A stretch of 5,278 bases of DNA. Source: JAUIAI01 sp049680625 (lineage in GTDB: Bacteria; Pseudomonadota; Gammaproteobacteria; Burkholderiales; Burkholderiaceae_E). The position numbers and the translations under genes are program-made. The stretch spans positions 1-5,278 of the forward strand of contig JBAUID010000096.1 of NCBI GenBank assembly GCA_049680625.1. The letters run 5' to 3'. Below the pieces are notes generated by a model. It did not search any database. It saw only the letters and a program-made list of their open reading frames with translations, and was not told the DNA's origin. Position 1 is the first letter of the stretch, and the number at the start of each line of letters is the position of its first letter. Below, piece by piece: positions 1 through 5,278 of the stretch.

Positions 1-380
1 TGAGCAACCGAATCGCTGCTGAGTTACCGGATCCGGCGATGTTGCCGCCAGCCTTGGCGCCCTGGGTTGGGGCGCTGTCAAGGCTAGGGGTAAACAGCCA
101 GCTGGCAGCCACTCTTGACAGCCTGCGCTCCGCCGATCTTGACAATCCAGGTGATCTGGCCGGGCTGGAGCGCGATCTGGCCGCCGATTGGGGTGGGGTT
201 ACCCAGCTAGACGAAGAGGAGGCAACTCAAGAGTTTCTGGGGGCCCTGGATCAGTTGCGTCGCCGCGCGACTGGTGATGCCGCGCGCCGTGCGGCAAATG
301 AATTGCAGCAAGTCGGACTGACGGACGAAACCGGGCGCCGGAAGTTGCTGGATTTACTGGCCAGCCAACGGCGTTCTTGA
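1..380 (+). CDS. dnaG: DNA primase DnaG, C-terminal fragment (5' end outside window)
   Basis: This is the 3' part of a reading frame already open at the window edge (first full codon at base 3), giving about 125 residues and a TGA stop at 378-380. The visible part matches the C-terminal helicase-binding domain of primase, which docks on the replicative helicase DnaB so that RNA primers are laid down at the fork. The supporting pattern is the terminal helical bundle: an EFLGALDQLRRR helix, a further Ala/Arg-rich helix, then GLTDETGRRKLLDLL, which lines up with the E. coli DnaG end (TFTDSLNHMF, then THGLSNEERLELWTLNQEL). The zinc-binding and TOPRIM catalytic domains lie outside the window and cannot be assessed. 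This domain is poorly conserved in sequence, so the call rests partly on rpoD lying directly downstream on the same strand, the standard rpsU-dnaG-rpoD arrangement. Confidence 0.85.
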   Translation, partial: SNRIAAELPDPAMLPPALAPWVGALSRLGVNSQLAATLDSLRSADLDNPGDLAGLERDLAADWGGVTQLDEEEATQEFLGALDQLRRRATGDAARRAANELQQVGLTDETGRRKLLDLLASQRRS

Positions 381-732
381 TAAACTACGGCTTGCCCTCA
401 TCTGCACCCACAAGAAGTCGACACCGACGACACATCATCACCGCATGGCGAAATCTCTGGCATAGTCCAGGATTGCCAATATTGCACATTGTGAAATGTC
501 GCGGCGCATCGAGCAGGCCTTATCAGGCCACACGAATTGGGTGGTACCAGCGTTGAGGCTGGCAGCATCGCATTGCAAAAGTTTAAGTGGTAAAAATCTT
601 TGGGCAGCCACCGTTGTGGCGTCACCCGTGGTGCATTGGCACCCGGAAACTCCTGTAAGGCTTTTACCAACAGTTGCAATTTGCCGTTGCAGTCAGCGTC
701 TGACGCAGCACGGGATCAGCGGTATCAGAAAG

Positions 733-738
733 TATATT
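733..738 (+). promoter_or_regulatory. Possible -10 element (TATATT) upstream of rpoD
   Basis: TATATT differs from the sigma-70 -10 consensus at one position and lies in the most AT-rich part of the dnaG-rpoD spacer. No good -35 is found at the normal distance: bases 710-715 read ACGGGA, and no TGn extension precedes the -10. If used, it would give a leader of about 200 nt before the GTG start. This is a weak candidate only. Confidence 0.2.
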
Positions 739-937
739 TTTTGTGCGCAAACGCGCGCTTGTTTTTGCGTCGGCGAAAGTCGAACGCAGCCGTTGTTACG
801 TCGGATGGCCTGTTGGCTGGGCCATGAGTGCACAGCATTGCCTGCGGATTAGCGTTGGCATCGTTTGTATTCGTAAGTGCAGGCGTAATAACCAGACTAC
901 TGTCTTTGGCGTTGCTTGCAGGGCCGGGACTTCAACC

Positions 938-942
938 AGGGA
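938..942 (+). promoter_or_regulatory. Ribosome-binding site for rpoD (AGGGA)
   Basis: AGGGA ends seven bases before the GTG at 950, a normal Shine-Dalgarno spacing. It decides the rpoD start: the frame stays open upstream to a GTG at 743 and an ATG at 824, but neither has a comparable site in front of it, and the residues they would add look non-coding. Confidence 0.75.
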
Positions 943-949
943 ATGGATC

Positions 950-3607
950 GTGGCGACTAAGGGAAAGCGGTTGAGCAACAAAGAATCTGAAACTCAGAGC
1001 TCCGGAAAGAGTCGGAGCAAAACGGTTGCCGCGACGGGTAAGTCCTCGTCGCGCACGACCGCGACGAAAAAACCGGCGACAAAAAAAGCCGCGGCTAACA
1101 AACCGGCGGCAAAGAAAAGTGTCGCCGCGACCAAGAAGTCGTCGAGCAAATCTACATCTAAACAAACCGCAGCTAAAAAGCCTGCTGCCAAGAAAAGCGC
1201 CAGTGCTACCAAAAAGCCGGCCACTAAAACCACTTCGAAAACACCGGCGGCAAAAAAGCCTGCCGCGAAGTCAAAGTCAGCGGCGAAATCTACTGCAAAA
1301 GCAACTAAATCGGCGATTCCCGCCAAAACTCCAGCCAAGTCGGTTAAGTCGGAGAAGAGCACTAAGTCGGCCAAGGCGCCGGTAAAAGCGGGTAAAGACA
1401 TCAAGGCAGTCAAGGCCAAAAGCGCACCGAAGACGGTCAAGTCGCCGGCGGCCAGCGCACCTGCAACCAAAGCTGCGCCAGCCCCGGTCAAGGCTAAGAA
1501 GTCTGCTGCTGCGGCTAATAAAGCGCTGCCCAAAGCCGTGGCCGGAAAGAAAGATGCCAAGGTAACCAAGGCTGATGCTGAAAAGCGGGCTGGTGCGGTC
1601 GCCAAAGCGGCAGTAACAACCAAAACTCTCGATCCGAAAGCGAAGAAAGCGGCTGCAGTAAAAGCCAAGAAAGCTGCGGCAAAAGCCGCAAAAGAAGAAG
1701 AGCCGAAACCGTCCAAAGGGCGCCGTACATCACGGGCTAAAGAACGGGCTTTGCTCAAAGAGTTTGGTGGCAAACCAGGTCTGACTGACGCACAGCGCGA
1801 GACAACGCGTGAAAATCTGCGCACCCTCATAAAGATGGGTAAAGAGCGGGGTTTCCTGACTTTTGCCGAAATTAATGATCACCTGCCCCAGGAACTTATC
1901 GACGGCGAATCGACCGACAATATGACGGGCACATTCGCTGACATGGGCATCCAGGTGTTCGAGCAGGCACCTGATGCTGAGCAGTTGCTGATCGGTGACG
2001 GCTCGGCTGTCAGTGGCTCTGATGATGATGCTGAAGAGCAGGCTGAAGCGGCGCTGTCGACCGTTGACTCAGAGTTTGGCCGTACAACTGATCCGGTGCG
2101 TATGTACATGCGTGAAATGGGCTCAGTTGAATTGCTGACCCGCGAAGGTGAGATCGAAATCGCCAAGCGGATCGAAGAAGGGTTGAAGCATATGGTGCAG
2201 GCAATTTCAGCCTGCCCGGTTACCATTGAACAAACCCTGGAAGATGCCGCCAAGATCCGCGAAAACAATATGCGGGTTGATGAAGTTGTTGATGGCTTGC
2301 TGGATGCGGAGGCCAACGATGTGATTTTTGGCCCGCGCCCGGACAATGTTGACGACCCTGATGCCGAGAAAGCTGCCCACGCGGCCCGCCTTGGTGAACT
2401 GCGTGAGTCAGCCCTCGATACCTTTGCCAATATTGAGAAAGCCTATGCCAAGATGCGTACGGCTTACGATGCCCACGGATACGACTCTAATCAATACGAA
2501 GCCGCTCAGAAAATTATTCACGACCATTTCATGACGGTGCGCTTCACCGCCAAAATGGTTGAGAAGCTCTGCGACACCCTGCGTGGCCAGGTTGAAGAAG
2601 TGCGTCAGTACGAGCGCGGGATCCGCAATATTTGTGTTAGCAAGGTTGGCATGACCCAGGAGTATTTCATTCGCAGCTACCCAGGCAATGAAACCAATCT
2701 GCAATGGTCTCAGGGTGAGCTTGACCGCGGTCTTGCTTATTCAGAAGTGCTGGCCCGGGCGTTGCCGTCCATTATGGACAAACAGCAAAAACTAATCGAC
2801 CTCGAGTCGCGTACTTTGCTACCGCTGCCTGATCTCAAAAAGATCTATCGGCAAATGGCGGCCGGTGAAGCCAAGGCCCGACGTGCCAAGCGTGAAATGA
2901 CCGAAGCCAACCTGCGCCTGGTTATTTCTATTGCCAAAAAATATACCAATCGCGGCCTGCAGTTTCTGGATTTGATCCAGGAAGGCAACATTGGCCTGAT
3001 GAAAGCTGTCGACAAGTTTGAATACCGGCGCGGTTATAAGTTTTCAACTTATGCCACCTGGTGGATTCGACAGGCGATTACCCGCTCGATTGCTGATCAG
3101 GCGCGCACGATCCGTATTCCGGTACACATGATCGAGACAATCAACAAGATGAACCGGATCTCCCGTCAGATTCTGCAGGAAACCGGGCAGGAGCCCGACC
3201 CGCAGACCCTGGCCGAAAAAATGGAGATGCCGGAAGACAAGATCCGCAAGATTCTGAAAATTGCCAAAGAGCCAATTTCAATGGAAACCCCGATTGGTGA
3301 TGATGATGATTCACACCTCGGTGATTTCATCGAAGACACGACGACCCTGGCGCCGTCCGAAGCAGCTTTGCATGAGTCGATGCGCGACGTGGTGAAAGAA
3401 GTGCTCGATTCGTTAACCCCGCGCGAAGCCAAGGTTCTGCGGATGCGTTTTGGCGTTGAAATGAGCACCGACCACACCTTGGAAGAAGTGGGCAAACAGT
3501 TTGATGTGACCCGCGAGCGGATTCGGCAAATTGAAGCCAAGGCCTTGCGTAAGCTGCGTCACCCAAGCCGGGCGGACAAGCTGAAGAGCTTCCTCGAAGG
3601 CTCGTAA
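950..3607 (+). CDS. rpoD: RNA polymerase primary sigma factor RpoD (sigma-70) with long Lys/Ala-rich N-terminal extension
   Basis: This is the housekeeping sigma factor, which directs core RNA polymerase to -35/-10 promoters and helps melt DNA. The protein is 885 aa from GTG 950 (E. coli RpoD is 613). Residues 1 to about 270 are a low-complexity basic extension; by hand count the first 250 residues are about 26% Lys and 28% Ala, with few acidic residues. Region 1.1 follows (about 287-347, with GFLTFAEINDHLP), then an Asp/Glu-rich linker, region 1.2 (378-412, GRTTDPVRMYMREMG), a non-conserved region of about 220 residues, region 2 (about 640-712, with the -10 recognition and melting helix YKFSTYATWWIRQAITR at 696-712), region 3 including the 3.2 finger (PISMETPIGDDDDSHLGDF, 775-793) and region 4 with its -35-binding helix-turn-helix (842-870, ending VTRERIRQIEAKALRKLR). 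All core motifs are intact. GTG 950 is chosen for its AGGGA site and because Lys/Ala-type coding begins exactly there; the extension itself has no internal Met codon. Such extensions are known in betaproteobacterial RpoD, though this one seems long. Confidence 0.97.
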   Translation: MATKGKRLSNKESETQSSGKSRSKTVAATGKSSSRTTATKKPATKKAAANKPAAKKSVAATKKSSSKSTSKQTAAKKPAAKKSASATKKPATKTTSKTPAAKKPAAKSKSAAKSTAKATKSAIPAKTPAKSVKSEKSTKSAKAPVKAGKDIKAVKAKSAPKTVKSPAASAPATKAAPAPVKAKKSAAAANKALPKAVAGKKDAKVTKADAEKRAGAVAKAAVTTKTLDPKAKKAAAVKAKKAAAKAAKEEEPKPSKGRRTSRAKERALLKEFGGKPGLTDAQRETTRENLRTLIKMGKERGFLTFAEINDHLPQELIDGESTDNMTGTFADMGIQVFEQAPDAEQLLIGDGSAVSGSDDDAEEQAEAALSTVDSEFGRTTDPVRMYMREMGSVELLTREGEIEIAKRIEEGLKHMVQAISACPVTIEQTLEDAAKIRENNMRVDEVVDGLLDAEANDVIFGPRPDNVDDPDAEKAAHAARLGELRESALDTFANIEKAYAKMRTAYDAHGYDSNQYEAAQKIIHDHFMTVRFTAKMVEKLCDTLRGQVEEVRQYERGIRNICVSKVGMTQEYFIRSYPGNETNLQWSQGELDRGLAYSEVLARALPSIMDKQQKLIDLESRTLLPLPDLKKIYRQMAAGEAKARRAKREMTEANLRLVISIAKKYTNRGLQFLDLIQEGNIGLMKAVDKFEYRRGYKFSTYATWWIRQAITRSIADQARTIRIPVHMIETINKMNRISRQILQETGQEPDPQTLAEKMEMPEDKIRKILKIAKEPISMETPIGDDDDSHLGDFIEDTTTLAPSEAALHESMRDVVKEVLDSLTPREAKVLRMRFGVEMSTDHTLEEVGKQFDVTRERIRQIEAKALRKLRHPSRADKLKSFLEGS
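1100..1333 (+). repeat. 26-residue (78-base) tandem repeat inside the RpoD extension
   Basis: Two consecutive 26-residue units both start KPAAKKS: residues 51-76 (bases 1100-1177) and 77-102 (bases 1178-1255). They share 18 of 26 residues, including ATKK in the middle and AAK at the end. A third copy at residues 103-128 (1256-1333) keeps KPAAK and then drifts. The DNA differs more than the protein: Pro-Ala-Ala is coded CCG GCG GCA, CCT GCT GCC and CCT GCC GCG in the three units. The repeat is therefore old, or kept for its amino acids, and is not a recent DNA duplication. Confidence 0.7.
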
Positions 3608-3620
3608 GCTTGCAGTACCC

Positions 3621-3642
3621 GCAGGCGGTAGCAGGCGCCTGC
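3621..3642. repeat. GC-rich inverted repeat just before the rpoD terminator
   Basis: GCAGGCG (3621-3627) pairs with CGCCTGC (3636-3642) across an 8-base loop. The second half also forms a perfect 12-base palindrome, GCAGGCGCCTGC (3631-3642), so the two foldings compete. It begins 13 bases after the rpoD stop codon and abuts the A-run of the terminator. In the rpoD transcript it is followed by A and not U, so it is not a terminator in that direction by itself. It may act as a 3'-end stabilising hairpin, but this is inference. Confidence 0.5.
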
Positions 3643-3680
3643 AAAAAAAAAGGCCAGGGGTGAAATCCTGGCCTTTTTTT
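3643..3680. terminator. Bidirectional intrinsic terminator between convergent rpoD and the GGDEF gene
   Basis: A perfect 7-bp stem, GGCCAGG (3652-3658) and CCTGGCC (3667-3673), encloses an 8-base loop. It is flanked by nine A on the left (3643-3651) and seven T on the right (3674-3680). Read rightward it gives a hairpin plus U7 for rpoD; read leftward it gives a hairpin plus U9 for the gene ending at 3698. The flanking A and T runs can also pair and lengthen the stem to about 14 bp. Both genes point at it, which fits use from both sides. Confidence 0.93.
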
Positions 3681-3697
3681 ATTTGGCGAAACTTAGC

Positions 3698-5200
3698 TTA
3701 TGGAGAGCGGCGGCCGATGCGCCCGGCTTGCACCTGAACCATGGTGCGCTTCAGGGCAAACATGGATGCGCGGGCCCTGCCAAGGACTTCGTCCGTACGG
3801 CGCCCGTGCATCGGTGCCACTGCGATACCAACTGACGCGGCAATTGAACACGTCATACTCGTCAGTACAATTGGGGCCGACAGGGTCTCCATGACTTTCT
3901 CGGCAATTTGGGTGCCGCGGTCCATGCTGTTGACATTCTCAAGAACCAACACAAACTCGTTGCCGCCGGTACGGGCGATGACGTCTTGTTCGCGCAGCAT
4001 GCGTTGCAGGCGGCGGGTTACGATGCAAAGAATCTGGTCGCCAAAACCTTCACCGTTGGCCACGTTCAGTTCACCGAAGCGGTTAATGTCTACGCATAAG
4101 ATGCCAAACGGCTGACGGCGCAGGTCCCGGCCCAGCATTGATGAGATCCGCTTATGCAGGGCGCGGCGGTTGAGAGCGCCGGTGAGCGGGTCGCGGCTTG
4201 CCGCGCGCTCGTCCGCCTGGCGGCGCAGCCAGTCCGAGGTTTGATCCGATACCGTCCACAACAGGCCGCGTTCCGGATTGCTTGGGTCAAAACGGCGGAC
4301 CTGGACACTGAAGTGACGGGGGGTTGATCCGTTCAACTGGATATGAACCGTTCGGCTTTCATGGGCCATGATGCGCTTGTCAGCCCGTCGAATCAGCCGG
4401 GTCAGGCGCTCTGGGGTCATGCCGATAGTTGCGGCGGTATCGGCAGTGAGCGTATCGCCGCTGCCTTCTCCGAACCACTGGCGAAAGCGGCCATTAGCTC
4501 GGCCAACTGAACTATCGACGGTTTGCGCAATACCCAGTTGGCTGGTGCTGAACAAAGCCAGCTGCTGGGACAGCAGAGACTTCTCACGATCTTCAGACTG
4601 CTGAATTTTCTCAGTGCGGCTCAGCGCCCGCCATACCTGGTCGACAACAATAAAAGCACCCACGGCAAAGCCGGCCAGCAAGGCGGGCTTAAACGCAGAT
4701 TCCAGGTAGCTAAGGGCCACCGCGGCGCCGATCAGCATTGGCAGCGCGCTGGCCAGAGTTGCCAGCTTGCTGGCACCAATTGTGCGCAGGGCGGCGATCG
4801 GGGCCAGCAGCCCAATCGCAATCAGTGCTACCTGTATCTCCGGTGAAACGGCCGGGCCGGCGGCAATCAGGTAGCCGAGATAACCAAAAATCAACAAGGC
4901 CAGAGCAGAAAACTGCCATTCCGTGCGCAGTAACTGGCGCTTGTGCTGGCTGGTCAGGTGCCGGGCACGGTGCAAAAAGAAAGCGCGTACGGCAAGCAAG
5001 AGAACAACGGCGGCGCCGCCGCCCATCAATAAGTCATTGGAGACATGGCTCATGACCATCATGCTGATGACCAGGGTCAGCGCAATCGCGACCACACAGC
5101 TCATCACCATATTGGCGTTCAGGCTCTGGATTCGTTTTTCGAGCAGATTCGCATCATCAATGGCGAACCAGGATGTTAAAGAGCCAGGCTTGGATTGCAT
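3698..5200 (-). CDS. Six-TM membrane protein with PAS-like region and degenerate GGDEF (GGNEF) domain
   Basis: The 500-aa protein has six hydrophobic segments (about 30-50, 56-75, 97-114, 120-139, 144-164 and 172-190). The loop after segment 2 is rich in Arg, Lys and His, placing both termini in the cytoplasm. A short charged linker leads to a PAS-like region (about 212-322, LFSTSQLGIAQTVDSS to LLWTVSDQTSDW) and then a GGDEF domain opening with SRDPLTGALNRRAL (335-348). Active GGDEF domains make c-di-GMP from two GTP. Compared with PleD, the first metal Asp (D371), guanine-contacting N379 and D388, and the RxxD inhibitory site (R403, D406, five residues before the signature) are kept. The signature is GGNEF (412-416): Asn replaces the metal-coordinating Asp/Glu, and the FK Lys after D371 is Gly. 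It may be a c-di-GMP or GTP sensor, or a weak cyclase. No EAL domain follows. An in-frame TAA at 5222-5224 limits the start to ATG 5200. The N-terminal membrane region matches no named family I recognise. Confidence 0.88.
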   Translation of the reverse strand: MQSKPGSLTSWFAIDDANLLEKRIQSLNANMVMSCVVAIALTLVISMMVMSHVSNDLLMGGGAAVVLLLAVRAFFLHRARHLTSQHKRQLLRTEWQFSALALLIFGYLGYLIAAGPAVSPEIQVALIAIGLLAPIAALRTIGASKLATLASALPMLIGAAVALSYLESAFKPALLAGFAVGAFIVVDQVWRALSRTEKIQQSEDREKSLLSQQLALFSTSQLGIAQTVDSSVGRANGRFRQWFGEGSGDTLTADTAATIGMTPERLTRLIRRADKRIMAHESRTVHIQLNGSTPRHFSVQVRRFDPSNPERGLLWTVSDQTSDWLRRQADERAASRDPLTGALNRRALHKRISSMLGRDLRRQPFGILCVDINRFGELNVANGEGFGDQILCIVTRRLQRMLREQDVIARTGGNEFVLVLENVNSMDRGTQIAEKVMETLSAPIVLTSMTCSIAASVGIAVAPMHGRRTDEVLGRARASMFALKRTMVQVQAGRIGRRSP

Positions 5201-5278
5201 CAGGGGGGATACCTCGGTAAGTTAGCCCCAAAGGATAGTGGCTAAGCCGCTCAAAAGTTGTGATCTTGTGGCTATTCG
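5201..5278 (-). promoter_or_regulatory. Upstream region of the GGDEF gene: ribosome-binding site and short repeats
   Basis: On the minus strand a GAGGT Shine-Dalgarno (bases 5211-5215) lies ten bases before ATG 5200, slightly long but usable, with a run of six C in the spacer. Further up are an inverted repeat TTAGCC (5222-5227) / GGCTAA (5240-5245) and a direct repeat GTGGCTA at 5238-5244 and 5268-5274, exactly 30 bases apart. TATCCT (minus strand, 5232-5237) could be a -10, but nothing like a -35 sits 16-18 bases upstream. The window ends here, so the promoter and the next gene are not visible. Confidence 0.4.

Larger units (their letters stand above)
381..949. other. dnaG-rpoD intergenic spacer and presumed rpoD leader
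   Basis: These 569 bases contain no gene I can support. Short open frames exist (496-852 and 600-827 on +, 398-679 on -), but their translations are rich in Cys, Trp and His, show no recognisable motif and lack a convincing ribosome-binding site. No tRNA-like cloverleaf was seen. No intrinsic terminator follows dnaG: there is no hairpin plus T-run after 380, so read-through from dnaG into rpoD is possible. Local features seen are the palindrome CAATATTG (477-484), a short inverted repeat GCGTC-T-GACGC (696-706), an AT-rich patch around 729-741 and alternating GCGC stretches (744-758). A separate rpoD promoter is expected here from the gap length, but that is inference. Confidence 0.7.

Noticed and set aside
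115..120. Perfect TTGACA -35 sequence inside dnaG, with another TTGACA-like match at 139-144
   Set aside because: No -10 element sits 16-18 bases downstream of either, and both fall in dnaG codons for Leu-Asp or Leu-Asp-Ser runs.
496..852. 118-codon open frame in the dnaG-rpoD spacer (ATG at 496)
   Set aside because: There is no ribosome-binding site, the composition is odd (many Cys, His and Trp), no motif is visible, and it overlaps the region expected to hold the rpoD promoter.
855..891. TTGGCA (855-860) or TTGTAT (865-870) with TAATAA (886-891) as an rpoD promoter
   Set aside because: Spacing is wrong: 25 bases for the first pair and 15 for the second. Neither makes a convincing sigma-70 promoter.
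1081..1087. A7 run in the RpoD extension, a possible slippery site (A_AAA_AAA in frame)
   Set aside because: It codes Lys-Lys like many neighbouring positions. No stimulatory structure is evident and the full-length frame makes functional sense, so programmed slippage is not supported.
994..1830. Long 278-codon open frame on the - strand opposite the RpoD extension
   Set aside because: Its Ala/Leu/Phe-rich product is the antisense of Lys/Ala codons, which avoid stops on the other strand. It has no independent motif and lies fully inside rpoD coding sequence.
3327..3644. Open frame on the - strand covering the 3' end of rpoD
   Set aside because: It lies opposite the highly conserved region 3-4 coding sequence and runs from the terminator region. 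It is an antisense shadow with no motif.

Overview
The window looks like chromosomal core DNA of a betaproteobacterium, most likely Burkholderiales. The basis is the wording of the RpoD protein, recalled from family knowledge and not searched: the non-conserved region, the region 3 wording (QILQETGQEPDP), the region 4 lead-in (MRDVVKEVLDSLTPREAKVL) and a Lys/Ala-rich N-terminal extension all resemble that order more than Pseudomonas or enterics. Genus cannot be assigned. The gene order dnaG then rpoD is the downstream half of the classic rpsU-dnaG-rpoD macromolecular synthesis cluster.

Layout: (1) 1-380, + strand, the 3' end of dnaG (primase), coding the C-terminal helicase-binding domain. 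(2) 381-949, a 569-base spacer with no convincing gene, presumably holding the rpoD promoter and leader; a weak -10-like element and a good Shine-Dalgarno (938-942) are the only sites I can point to. (3) 950-3607, + strand, rpoD, the housekeeping sigma-70 factor, read from a GTG start. It is 885 aa, far longer than the ~613 aa E. coli protein, mainly because of a ~270-residue histone H1-like Lys/Ala extension containing a 26-residue tandem repeat. (4) 3608-3697, a convergent intergenic region with a GC-rich hairpin and a strong bidirectional intrinsic terminator. (5) 3698-5200, - strand, a six-TM membrane protein with a PAS-like region and a GGDEF domain whose signature reads GGNEF while the RxxD inhibitory-site motif is intact, suggesting a c-di-GMP sensor/receptor or weak cyclase. 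(6) 5201-5278, the upstream region of that gene, cut by the window end.

dnaG and rpoD link replication priming and bulk transcription. The GGDEF protein is convergent with rpoD and shares only the terminator, so there is no operon-based reason to tie it to them. I see no mobile element, CRISPR array, tRNA or rRNA, and no clearly new multi-gene system. The two points most worth attention are the sigma-factor extension and the altered GGDEF site.
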